The translations under genes and the position numbers were made by a program. This document shows, in pieces, positions 55,602-64,000 of a stretch of 64,000 nt of DNA; the stretch's first letter is position 1, and each line of letters begins with the position of its first letter. The stretch is taken from contig NZ_FTPS01000001.1 of NCBI RefSeq assembly GCF_900156525.1, forward strand, positions 744,001 through 808,000. The letters are read 5' to 3'. The notes under the pieces were generated by a model, which worked only from the letters and a program-made list of their open reading frames with translations, was not told the origin of the DNA and searched no databases. Source of the stretch: Pontibaca methylaminivorans (lineage in GTDB: Bacteria > Pseudomonadota > Alphaproteobacteria > Rhodobacterales > Rhodobacteraceae).

Positions 55602-57215
55602 ATGCTGCCGGCGGGCGGCGGGGCCGGATCGAATCCGGCCGGGACGACGCCGGCGGGGCCGGCCGACCTGCTGGTGATCGGCGGCGGCGCGAACGGCTGC
55701 GGCATCGCCCGGGACGCCGCCGGCCGCGGAATGTCGGTCACGCTTGCCGAGATGGGCGACCTCGCCTCGGCGACCTCCTCGGCCTCGACCAAGCTGTTTC
55801 ACGGGGGCCTGCGCTATCTCGAATATCTCGACCTGCCGCTGGTGCGCGAGGCGCTGGCCGAACGCGACATCCTGCTGCGCTCCATGCCGCATGTGAGCTG
55901 GCCGCTGCGCTTCGTCATGCCGCTCGGGGCGGACATGCGCTTTGCCGCGGAATCTCCGGTCTCGCGCATTCTCGGCCGCGTCATGCCCTGGACGCGGGGC
56001 CGCCGGCCGGAATGGCTGATCCGAAGCGGGCTCTGGCTTTACGACCATCTTGGCGGGCGGCGCCCCGTCCTGCCGCGGACAAGGGCGCTCGACCTGAAAC
56101 ACGAGGCGGCCGGCATCCCGCTCAGGGACGGAATCACGCGGGGATTTGAATATTCCGACTGCTGGGTCGATGATTCGCGCATGGTGGCGCTTTGCGCGCG
56201 TGACGCGGCCATGCGCGGGGCGCGGATCCTGACCCGCACGAAAGTGACCGGCGCGCGGCGTGAAGGCGGGCTCTGGCAGGTGGAACTGACCGATATCGCC
56301 ACGGGACAGGTCAGCCGCCATGCGGCACGCGCCCTGGTGAACGCCGCCGGCCCCTGGGTCGAACAGGTGCTGCGCCGGGTCACCGCGACCCCGGGCCCTG
56401 AGGGCGTGCGGCTGGTGCGGGGCAGCCATATCGTGACCCGGCGCCTGTTCGATCACGACCGCTGCTACATCCTGCAGGGATCGGACGGGCGCATCGTCTT
56501 CGCGATTCCCTATGAGCAGGATTTCACCCTGATCGGCACCACCGACGAGGATCACCCCTCGCCCGATATCGCTCCCGAATGCACCCGCACCGAATCCGAT
56601 TATCTGCGCAGCGCCGTCAACGCCTGGTTCCGCAGTCCCGTGGCGCATGAGGATGTTGTCTGGAGCTTTTCGGGGCTGCGCCCGCTTCATGACGATCATG
56701 CGGCCTCGGCCACGGCGGTGACGCGGGATTATGCGCTGGTGCTTGACGCGCCCGCCGGCCTTGCGCCGCTGCTCAGCGTCTTCGGCGGCAAGATCACGAC
56801 CCATCGCCATCTGGCCGAAGAGGCGCTGCACCGGCTCGCGCCGCTCATCGGCAACAGCGCCCCCGACTGGACCCGGCGCGCGCATCTTCCCGGCGGGAAT
56901 TTCCCGCTTGACGGATTTGCCGATCTCGATGCGGCCTTGCGGGCGCGCCATCCGTTCCTTGACGACCCATGGCGGCGGCGGCTTCTGCGGGCCTATGGCA
57001 CCGATGCGGAAAAGATGCTGGCCGGCGCAGAAAGCGCCGAAGATCTGGGAGAGCATTTCGGCGCGACCCTGACCGCGCGCGAGGTGGACTGGATGACGCG
57101 CCACGAATTCGCCCGGACCGCCGATGATGTGCTCTGGCGGCGTTCAAAGCTCGGGCTGCGGCTGTCCGGCGACCAGGTGGCGCGGCTTGCGGCCCATATG
57201 GGCGGGCGCGGGTGA
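55602..57215 (+). CDS. glpD: Aerobic glycerol-3-phosphate dehydrogenase
   Basis: FAD enzyme at the membrane that oxidises glycerol-3-phosphate to dihydroxyacetone phosphate and reduces quinone. The 537-residue form starts with LLVIGGGANGCGIARDAAGR (FAD motif) and contains STKLFHGGLRYLEYLDLPLV, NAAGPWVEQVL, and the substrate-site LLSVFGGKITTHRHLAEEAL. The start is uncertain: ATGs at 55503, 55557 and 55602 are in frame; 55602 is chosen for its AAGGGG site 6 bases upstream and the usual short N-terminus. No glpR, glpF or glpK is adjacent. Confidence 0.93.
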   Translation: MLPAGGGAGSNPAGTTPAGPADLLVIGGGANGCGIARDAAGRGMSVTLAEMGDLASATSSASTKLFHGGLRYLEYLDLPLVREALAERDILLRSMPHVSWPLRFVMPLGADMRFAAESPVSRILGRVMPWTRGRRPEWLIRSGLWLYDHLGGRRPVLPRTRALDLKHEAAGIPLRDGITRGFEYSDCWVDDSRMVALCARDAAMRGARILTRTKVTGARREGGLWQVELTDIATGQVSRHAARALVNAAGPWVEQVLRRVTATPGPEGVRLVRGSHIVTRRLFDHDRCYILQGSDGRIVFAIPYEQDFTLIGTTDEDHPSPDIAPECTRTESDYLRSAVNAWFRSPVAHEDVVWSFSGLRPLHDDHAASATAVTRDYALVLDAPAGLAPLLSVFGGKITTHRHLAEEALHRLAPLIGNSAPDWTRRAHLPGGNFPLDGFADLDAALRARHPFLDDPWRRRLLRAYGTDAEKMLAGAESAEDLGEHFGATLTAREVDWMTRHEFARTADDVLWRRSKLGLRLSGDQVARLAAHMGGRG

Positions 57216-57224
57216 GCGGTCAGG

Positions 57225-58322
57225 TCAGGTATTGAACAGGAAGTGCATCACGTCCCCGTCCTGCACCACATATCCCTTGCCCTCGGCGCGCATGCGCCCG
57301 GCCTCTTTCGCGCCCTGTTCGCCGCCCAGCGCGATGAAATCGTCATAGGCGATCGTCTCGGCCCGGATGAAGCCCTTTTCGAAATCGCCGTGAATCACCC
57401 CGGCGGCCGCGGGGGCAAACGTGCCTGCCGGGACCGTCCAGGCGCGGGCCTCCTTGGGGCCGACGGTGAAATAGGTCTCGAGATGCAGCAATTCGTAGCC
57501 GGCGCGGATCAGCCGGTCGAGCCCGGCCTCGGCCAGCCCCATTTCCTCGAGGAACAGCGCCGCCTCCTCGGGGTCGAGCTGGGCGATCTCCTCCTCGATC
57601 CGGGCGCTGATGACCACATGGGCGTTGCCCTGCTCTGCCGCCATTTCGGCGACCCGCGCGGTCATGGCATTGCCCTGCGCCGCGTCCTCTTCGGCGACGT
57701 TGCAGACGTAAAGCACCGGTTTCGTGGTCAGAAGCTGGAGCATCCGCCAGGCCTTCGCATCCTCCGGCGCGACGCTGACCGACCGCGCCGGGCGCCCCTC
57801 GGCCAGGGCCTCCTGCGCGGCCGCCAGCAGGCGGTCCTGGTCCTTCGCCTCGCGGTCGTTGCCCTTGAGCTTGCGCACCAGATTCGCGCGCCGCCGCTCG
57901 ATCGATTCGAGATCGGCAAGCATCAGTTCGGTTTCGATGGTCTCGGCATCGGCCACCGGGTCGATCTGCCCCTCGACATGGGTGATGTCGTCGTCCTCGA
58001 AACAGCGCAGCACATGGGCGATGGCATCGACCTCGCGGATATTGGCAAGGAACTGGTTGCCGAGCCCCTCGCCCCGGCTCGCGCCGCGCACGAGCCCGGC
58101 GATATCGACGAATGTCATGCGGGTCGGGATGACCTGCCGGCTTCCGGCGATTTCGGCCAGACGGTCGAGCCGCGCATCGGGCACCGCCACCTCGCCCACG
58201 TTGGGTTCGATGGTGCAGAAGGGAAAATTCGCCGCCTGCGCCGAAGCGGTGCGGGTCAGCGCATTGAACAGGGTGGATTTCCCCACGTTGGGCAGGCCCA
58301 CGATGCCCATTCTGAAACCCAT
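57225..58322 (-). CDS. ychF: YchF/OLA1-type P-loop ATPase
   Basis: A 365-residue Obg-family NTPase, preferring ATP, that associates with ribosomes and modulates translation under oxidative stress. [20 protein letters not shown] is the P-loop (G1), with [20 protein letters not shown] as G3 and a TGS domain at the C-terminus ([28 protein letters not shown]). The G4 NKxD is replaced by NVAEED, as in the ATPase branch. Start 58322 has GGAG 6 bases upstream and gives the family-standard length. Convergent with glpD. Confidence 0.95.
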   Translation of the reverse strand: MGFRMGIVGLPNVGKSTLFNALTRTASAQAANFPFCTIEPNVGEVAVPDARLDRLAEIAGSRQVIPTRMTFVDIAGLVRGASRGEGLGNQFLANIREVDAIAHVLRCFEDDDITHVEGQIDPVADAETIETELMLADLESIERRRANLVRKLKGNDREAKDQDRLLAAAQEALAEGRPARSVSVAPEDAKAWRMLQLLTTKPVLYVCNVAEEDAAQGNAMTARVAEMAAEQGNAHVVISARIEEEIAQLDPEEAALFLEEMGLAEAGLDRLIRAGYELLHLETYFTVGPKEARAWTVPAGTFAPAAAGVIHGDFEKGFIRAETIAYDDFIALGGEQGAKEAGRMRAEGKGYVVQDGDVMHFLFNT

Positions 58323-58472
58323 GACGTTCTCCATTGCCGCAGCCTGATATGCCTGACTGCGGCTTCTACTGGTCAGCGTCCGCCCCCGCAAGCCACGAGC
58401 GGGCGAGCTTTGCGTTGCCCGCCGGCGGCAGGCCCGCTATGACGATGCAGACGCATTTCAACAGGCATCCCG

Positions 58473-58988
58473 ATGAAACCGATCCGAGACTTTCCGCTCG
58501 TCGCCGCGCTGCTTGCCGCGCTCCTGGTCCCGTTTGCGGCGCCTTCCGCGGCGCGGGCGCAGGAACTGGTCCTTGGCCTTGGCTACACCAGCTATTCGGA
58601 CGAGCACACGCGCGACGCGCCGCTGTTGACGCTCGATTACAATTTCCGTCCGTTCCATTCGCAGGGGCGGTTCGAGATCGGCTGGGGTGCCGCGCTTGAA
58701 ATCGACACCCGGGGCGACGCCTTCGCCGGTGCCGGCCTCGTGCTCACGCAAGGGCTTGGCGATCAGTGGTTCGTGAATGCAAGCGTCATGCCCGGTCTCT
58801 ACCGCCATGCCGGATCGTATAACGATCTGGGCAGCACCTTCGAGATCCGCAGCCTTGTCGGCATCGGCTATCGGCTTTACGACGGCAGCAGCATCGCGCT
58901 GGCCCTCAGCCACAAGTCGAACGCGTCAACGGCAAGCCGCAACCCGGGTATGAATGCGCTTACGCTGCGCTGGCACAAGCCGTTCTGA
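58473..58988 (+). CDS. PagL-like outer-membrane lipid A deacylase homologue
   Basis: A 171-residue protein with a signal peptide (cleavage after ARAQ, residue 30) and alternating beta-strand character ending in an aromatic (HKPF), typical of an eight-stranded outer-membrane barrel. The PagL/acyloxyacyl hydrolase motif HKSNA gives His147, Ser149 and Asn150. The glutamate expected 14 residues after the histidine is Asn161 here. PagL removes the 3-O acyl chain of lipid A; activity may be altered. It stands between divergent ychF and trpA. Confidence 0.78.
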   Translation: MKPIRDFPLVAALLAALLVPFAAPSAARAQELVLGLGYTSYSDEHTRDAPLLTLDYNFRPFHSQGRFEIGWGAALEIDTRGDAFAGAGLVLTQGLGDQWFVNASVMPGLYRHAGSYNDLGSTFEIRSLVGIGYRLYDGSSIALALSHKSNASTASRNPGMNALTLRWHKPF

Positions 58989-59045
58989 TCACCGTTCCTG
59001 ACCGTCGTTTCCGACCGTCGTTCTCTCACCGGCAAGGAGAGCCCC

Positions 59046-59837
59046 ATGTCCCGCATCGACGCCCAATTCGCCAAGCTCAAGGCCAGCGGCCGCAAGGCTT
59101 TCGTATCCTATACCATGGCCGGCGACCCGGATTACGACACCTCGCTGGAAATCCTGCGCGGCCTGCCGGGCGCGGGGGTGGACATCATCGAACTCGGCCT
59201 GCCGTTCACCGACCCGATGGCTGACGGGCCGACGATCCAGCTGGCCGGTCAGCGCGCGCTCGAGGCCGGCATGACGCTGCGGCGCACGCTCGATCTTGCG
59301 CGCACGTTCCGCGAACAGGACGATGCGACGCCGATCGTGCTCATGGGCTATTACAACCCGATCTACAGCTACGGGGTGGAGCGTTTCCTCACGGATGCGA
59401 AAGACGCCGGGATCGACGGGCTGATCGTGGTCGATCTGCCCCCCGAAGAGGATGACGAGCTTTGCATTCCCGCGCAGGCCGCCGGGATCAGTTTCATCCG
59501 CCTCGCTACGCCCACCACCGATGACGCCCGCCTGCCCCGCGTGATGCAGAACACCTCGGGCTTTGTCTATTATGTCTCGATCACCGGGATCACCGGCGCT
59601 GCCGAGGCCGAGGCCGGGGATGTCGCGCCCGAAGTCGCGCGGATCAAGGCTGCGGGCGATCTGCCCGTCGTGGTCGGCTTCGGCATCCGCACCCCCGAGC
59701 GCGCAAGGGCGATCGCCTCGGTCGCCGATGGTGCGGTGGTCGGCTCTGCCATCGTGTCGCGCATTGCCGAGGGCGCATCGGTCGCTGAGGTGCTTTCCTT
59801 CGTGCGCGATCTTGCCGGGGGCGCCCATTCGGCCTGA
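59046..59837 (+). CDS. trpA: Tryptophan synthase alpha subunit
   Basis: Cleaves indole-glycerol phosphate and channels indole to TrpB. The 263-residue TIM barrel has the catalytic Glu49 and Asp60 ([16 protein letters not shown]), the phosphate loops [10 protein letters not shown] and [10 protein letters not shown], and [17 protein letters not shown] precedes the ATG. It is separated from trpB/trpF by about 2.5 kb and lies on the opposite strand, so the usual trpFBA unit is split here. Confidence 0.96.
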   Translation: MSRIDAQFAKLKASGRKAFVSYTMAGDPDYDTSLEILRGLPGAGVDIIELGLPFTDPMADGPTIQLAGQRALEAGMTLRRTLDLARTFREQDDATPIVLMGYYNPIYSYGVERFLTDAKDAGIDGLIVVDLPPEEDDELCIPAQAAGISFIRLATPTTDDARLPRVMQNTSGFVYYVSITGITGAAEAEAGDVAPEVARIKAAGDLPVVVGFGIRTPERARAIASVADGAVVGSAIVSRIAEGASVAEVLSFVRDLAGGAHSA

Positions 59838-59923
59838 GGCGCCGCCCGCCGGCACCGCGATTGATCGGTGTTCGCGGCAACGCTGATCCGGGCATGCCAC
59901 AGGCGCAAAAAAGGCCGGAAGGC

Positions 59924-60281
59924 ATGCCCGTCACCACCAGGCCCATCATCATCGAGATCGCGGATCTCCAATGCCTCTGTCACCGCCGCGTGCCGCGGAT
60001 GTTCGACGATTGATTATACGGAAAGCGGCGATCCGCGGCATCCGCTCGGGGCAGGACATGCTGAAGGCGCTTGCCATGGGGGCGAAGGGCACGTTCATCG
60101 GGCGCGCCCTTGTCTGCGGGCTCGGCGCCATGGGCGAATCGGGGGTGACATGCGCGTTCGAGGTGATCCGGCGCGAGCTTGACCTGACCATGGCGCTTTG
60201 TGGCGAGCTTGACCACGCCGCGCTCGAGCGGCGCAACCTGCTGATCCCGAGGATTTCGAGGGCCACTGGCAGCCGGCATAG
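59924..60281 (+). pseudogene. Internally deleted L-lactate dehydrogenase (lldD-like) remnant
   Basis: Fragments of an FMN-dependent alpha-hydroxy-acid dehydrogenase remain in three frames. An N-terminal piece (ATG 59924; IIEIADLQCLCHRRVPRMF) is the family's opening; it shifts to a frame reading DYTESGD, then about 270 residues are missing. A C-terminal piece follows in the third frame: GIRSGQDMLKALAMGAKGTF, then GRALVCGLGAMGESG and LDLTMALCG. Another shift gives [10 protein letters not shown] before TAG at 60279. The catalytic histidine and most FMN contacts lie in the missing part. This is a recent, clear gene loss between trpA and rplY. Confidence 0.85.
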
Positions 60282-60293
60282 GCGCGCGCCCTC

Positions 60294-60322
60294 TTTTCAA
60301 GCGCGCAGAGCTGTTCTATAGG
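60294..60322 (+). promoter_or_regulatory. Candidate promoter for rplY
   Basis: TTTTCA (60294-60299), 17 bases, TATAGG (60317-60322), 63 bases before the ATG. The leader can fold GCGGGG with CCCCGC around 60336-60370, close to the ribosome site. Directly follows the lldD remnant. Confidence 0.4.
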
Positions 60323-60385
60323 CTCGGACCTCATGCGGGGTTACAGCCTTGGAGGAGCCCCGCCCCATCAGAATCGGAGACTATC

Positions 60386-61048
60386 ATGGCCAAGGAGATC
60401 GACGATCTTCATGCCCAGGAACGGACGGGGACAGGCAAGGGCGCCGCTCGTCATGCACGCCGCGACGGCATGGTTCCGGGTATCGTTTTCGGTGGCGAGC
60501 AAGACCCGCTGCCCATCAACATTCCCTTCAACGAACTGTTCAAGCGGCTGAAGGCCGGACGGTTCAAATCGACCCTGTTCAACCTCAAGGTCGATGGCCA
60601 TGAGGACGTGCGGGTGATCTGCCGCGACGTGCAGCGCGACGTGGTCAAGGATCTGCCGATCCACGTCGATCTCATGCGCCTGCGCCGCGCGACGCGCATC
60701 AACCTGTTCATCCATGTGAACGTCGAGGGCGAAGAGGTCTCGCCCGGGCTGAAGCGCGGTGGCGTGCTGAACCTTGTGCGCCCCGAGGTGGAGCTCGTCG
60801 TGACCGCGGGGGACATTCCCGATCACATCACCATCGACGTGTCCAAGCTCAATATCCATGACAGCGTGACGATTTCGGACGTGACCCTGCCGGCGGGTGC
60901 CAAGCCCACGATCGACCGGGATTTCGTCATCGCCACCCTGACCGCGCCGTCGAGCCTGCGCTCCGCCGGGGAGGATGAAGAGGACGAGGCCGCCGCCGAC
61001 GAGGTGCCGACCACCGCCGGGGAAGAGGGCGCCGAAAAGCAGGAATGA
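60386..61048 (+). CDS. rplY: Ribosomal protein L25, long CTC form
   Basis: Binds 5S rRNA in the large subunit. At 220 residues it is the long CTC-type L25 with an N-terminal 5S-binding domain ([20 protein letters not shown], about 1-95) and a C-terminal TL5-like beta domain ([20 protein letters not shown], about 100-195), then an acidic tail rich in Glu, Asp and Ala. The start at 60386 follows a CGGAGA ribosome site 5 bases away. A terminator follows, and then pth, the usual L25-Pth neighbourhood. Confidence 0.95.
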   Translation: MAKEIDDLHAQERTGTGKGAARHARRDGMVPGIVFGGEQDPLPINIPFNELFKRLKAGRFKSTLFNLKVDGHEDVRVICRDVQRDVVKDLPIHVDLMRLRRATRINLFIHVNVEGEEVSPGLKRGGVLNLVRPEVELVVTAGDIPDHITIDVSKLNIHDSVTISDVTLPAGAKPTIDRDFVIATLTAPSSLRSAGEDEEDEAAADEVPTTAGEEGAEKQE

Positions 61049-61081
61049 CCGCGCAGCCGGATCATTCGCCAGCATCATCGG

Positions 61082-61108
61082 ACAGGGCCCCGCGCGGGCC
61101 CTGTTTTC
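61082..61108 (+). terminator. Intrinsic terminator after rplY
   Basis: ACAGGGCCC (61082-61090) pairs with GGGCCCTGT (61096-61104), loop CGCGC, followed by TTTC. It sits 33 bases after the rplY stop; pth may depend on read-through or its own promoter. Confidence 0.85.
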
Positions 61109-61216
61109 GTTCCGGCCGATGCCGGCCGATACCCGCAGCACCACAGGCGCCGCTTTCATTCCCGTCGGGTTGCGGGCATGTAGGGACCGCAGCAAGGACC
61201 AGAAGCGAGGTGCGCC

Positions 61217-61930
61217 ATGAGGCTCTTTGTCGGACTGGGCAACCCGGGTGCGCAATATGCACATAACCGGCACAATATCGGCTTCATGGTGCTGGACCGG
61301 ATCGCCGCGGACCACGGCTTCACCCCCTGGCGGGAAAAATTCCAGGGAAAGATCGCCAGTGGCACGCTTGGCGGCGAAAAGACCCTGCTGCTGAAACCGG
61401 AAACCTACATGAACCGGTCGGGTCAGTCGGTGGGCGAGGCCATGCGCTTTTACAAGCTCGGGCCCGGGGACGTCACCGTGTTCCATGACGAGCTTGACCT
61501 TGCCCCCGGAAAGCTCCGGGTGAAGCAGGGCGGCGGCCATGCCGGGCATAACGGGCTGCGCTCGCTCCACTCCCATATCGGGGAGACCTATGCGCGGGTG
61601 CGGCTCGGCATCGGGCACCCGGGCCACAAGGACCGGGTCACGGCGCATGTTCTCGGCGATTTTTCAGGCAGCGATCAGGGCTGGCTCGACGATCTGATGC
61701 GCGCGGTATCAGGCGCTGCGCCGCATCTCGCCGGCAATGATCCGCAGCGGTTCATGAGCGCGGTCGCGCAGGCCATGCCCCCCGGGGACGAGCGCGCAGC
61801 GGCGCCGCGCGGCGAAAAGGCCGGCGGCAGCGCGAAGGCTGCGGGCACAAGGGAACAGCCGGGCGCAACGGACCCTGCGGCACCGGATGAACGCAGCCCC
61901 CTGCAGCGGCTCGTGGACCGTTTCCGCTGA
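61217..61930 (+). CDS. pth: Peptidyl-tRNA hydrolase
   Basis: Recycles peptidyl-tRNA released from stalled ribosomes. The 237-residue enzyme starts MRLFVGLGNPGAQYAHNRHN with Asn9-Pro10 and catalytic His20 in HNRHNIGF; KPETYMNRSGQSV, VFHDELDLAPGKLRVKQGGG and GHNGLRS complete the active site. After the family core (about 190 residues) comes a 45-residue Ala/Gly/Pro-rich tail, common in alphaproteobacterial Pth. DUF2237 follows by 38 bases on the same strand. Confidence 0.95.
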   Translation: MRLFVGLGNPGAQYAHNRHNIGFMVLDRIAADHGFTPWREKFQGKIASGTLGGEKTLLLKPETYMNRSGQSVGEAMRFYKLGPGDVTVFHDELDLAPGKLRVKQGGGHAGHNGLRSLHSHIGETYARVRLGIGHPGHKDRVTAHVLGDFSGSDQGWLDDLMRAVSGAAPHLAGNDPQRFMSAVAQAMPPGDERAAAPRGEKAGGSAKAAGTREQPGATDPAAPDERSPLQRLVDRFR

Positions 61931-61968
61931 CGGCAGCCGGGGCGACATGAAAGACAGAAGGAATAACC

Positions 61969-62352
61969 ATGACACCGGATGAAAGCGTCAATGTTCTGGG
62001 CACCGCGCTCGCGCCCTGTTCGCGCCGGCCGCTGACCGGGTTCTTTCGCGACGGGCATTGCAACACCTGCGATCAGGATCCGGGCAGCCATACGGTCTGC
62101 GCGGTGATGACCGACGAATTCCTCGCCTTCTCGAAATATGTCGGCAATGACCTGACCACGCCGCGCCCGGAGTATTACTTTCCGGGACTGAAGGCGGGCG
62201 ACCGCTGGTGCCTCTGCGCGGCACGGTTCCTTCAGGCGCATGACGAGGGCTGCGCACCCCGCGTCATGCTGGCCGCAACCCATGCCCGCGCGCTCGAGAC
62301 CGTGCCGCTTGAAATCCTGCGTGCCTGCGCAATCGACGCGGAAAGCGACTGA
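61969..62352 (+). CDS. DUF2237 family protein
   Basis: A 127-residue soluble protein of DUF2237, a small, widely distributed and uncharacterised family. Hallmarks are NVLGTALAPCSRRPLTGFFR, DGHCNTC, GSHTVCAVMTDEFLAFSK, GNDLTTPRPEYYFPGLKAGD and RWCLCAARF; the many conserved cysteines could bind a metal. It lies 38 bases after pth, probably in the same transcript, and converges on trpB. No function is known. Confidence 0.88.
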   Translation: MTPDESVNVLGTALAPCSRRPLTGFFRDGHCNTCDQDPGSHTVCAVMTDEFLAFSKYVGNDLTTPRPEYYFPGLKAGDRWCLCAARFLQAHDEGCAPRVMLAATHARALETVPLEILRACAIDAESD

Positions 62353-62375
62353 AGGGACGGACCCGAGCGGCCCGG

Positions 62376-63608
<1,233 letters not shown>

Positions 63609-63635
63609 GGCATCCTCCGCATGGGGTCGGGATGG

Positions 63636-64000
63636 TTATAGCCTGTCGCGGTCCGGGGTAAACCCGGCCTGCGCATTCCCGGCATCGTGCGCGGCCCTGA
63701 CAAAGGCATGGATCCGTGCGGGATCCTTGACGCCGGGGCTGCTTTCGACCCCGGACGAGACATCGACCATGCGCGCCCCGGTCAATTGCAGCGCGCTCGC
63801 CACATTCGCGGGATCGAGCCCCCCGGCCAGCATCCAGGGCAAGCCCCACTCGCGCCCGGCGATCAGGTCCCAGTCGAAGGCCAGCCCGTTGCCCCCCGGC
63901 AGCGCCGCGCCCGGCAGGGGTTTTGCATCCACCAGAATGCGATCGGCAACCGCCAGATAGGCATCGAGCCCGGCCAGATCATCGGCGGTGGCGATGCCGA
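63636..64000 (-). CDS. trpF: Phosphoribosylanthranilate isomerase, 3' part (cut by window edge)
   Basis: The frame is open to the last base of the window, so the N-terminal half lies to the right; 120 or so residues are visible. The visible part shows LDAYLAVADRILVDAKP, PGGNGLAFDWDLIAG, WMLAGGLDPANVASAL and DVSSGVESSPGVKDPARI, the C-terminal barrel half of TrpF with its catalytic Asp in LVDAK. It converts phosphoribosylanthranilate to the carboxyphenylamino-deoxyribulose phosphate. A GTG inside this stretch is not the true start. trpB follows by 27 bases. Confidence 0.94.
   Translation of the reverse strand, partial: GIATADDLAGLDAYLAVADRILVDAKPLPGAALPGGNGLAFDWDLIAGREWGLPWMLAGGLDPANVASALQLTGARMVDVSSGVESSPGVKDPARIHAFVRAAHDAGNAQAGFTPDRDRL

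Overview
The window is a stretch of high-GC chromosome (roughly two-thirds G+C by eye) from an alphaproteobacterium, most likely a member of the Rhodobacteraceae/Rhodobacterales. Pointers are the hisS-hisZ-hisG overlap cluster, FolE2, NrdJ, the ftsY-EamA-ispZ cluster, a metZ gene led by a SAM-II riboswitch, tandem Lrp genes divergent from ilvC, YqeY divergent from carA, and a perfect CtrA-type box. Nearly all of it is core chromosome with tightly packed operons and many 4-nt ATGA/GTGA overlaps. I see no tRNA, rRNA, CRISPR array, insertion sequence or prophage.

Layout. 1-4.4 kb: the end of a PQQ operon (pqqE), then a proline-iminopeptidase-like hydrolase and a large M16C metalloprotease, translationally coupled. 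4.5-7.4 kb: B12-dependent ribonucleotide reductase and a DUF1489 gene, divergent. 7.4-10.8 kb: hisS-hisZ-hisG. 10.9-15.1 kb: slyX, dnaE and a HIT protein. 15.3-17.8 kb: ctaD (aa3 oxidase subunit I) and DUF2244. 17.8-21.6 kb: yqeY, a carA gene whose glutaminase triad is destroyed, and a CtrA-boxed MshEN-glycosyltransferase. 21.6-25.8 kb: GntR regulator, HAD nucleotidase, UbiH-type hydroxylase and a class V aminotransferase. 25.9-28 kb: two Lrp regulators and ilvC. 28-31.4 kb: folB-folP-glmM. 31.5-38.6 kb: SleB hydrolase, a PPDK-like protein, and glyQ-DUF6446-glyS. 38.8-44.7 kb: pseudo-protease, trkH, folE2 and metZ with its riboswitch and attenuator. 44.8-49.4 kb: ispZ, EamA, ftsY and an orphan formate-dehydrogenase-type NuoE-NuoF fusion. 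49.5-55.4 kb: xseA, purD, bestrophin, ferredoxin, DUF2945 and DUF488. 55.4-59.8 kb: glpD, ychF, a PagL-like protein and trpA. 59.9-64 kb: an lldD pseudogene, rplY, pth, DUF2237, and trpB/trpF, the last cut by the window edge.

Functional themes are cofactor synthesis (PQQ, folate, quinone), amino-acid biosynthesis (His, Ile/Val, Met, Trp), translation (GlyRS, HisRS, L25, Pth), DNA metabolism (NrdJ, DnaE, XseA, PurD) and respiration (CtaD, GlpD, NADH-side formate dehydrogenase subunit). The points most worth a second look are: the peptidase pair joined to pqqE as a candidate PqqA-processing unit; the triad-less CarA; the CtrA-boxed MshEN-GT2 protein; several pseudoenzymes (trypsin-like, PPDK-like); FolB fused to a kinase-like domain; and the internally deleted lldD remnant.
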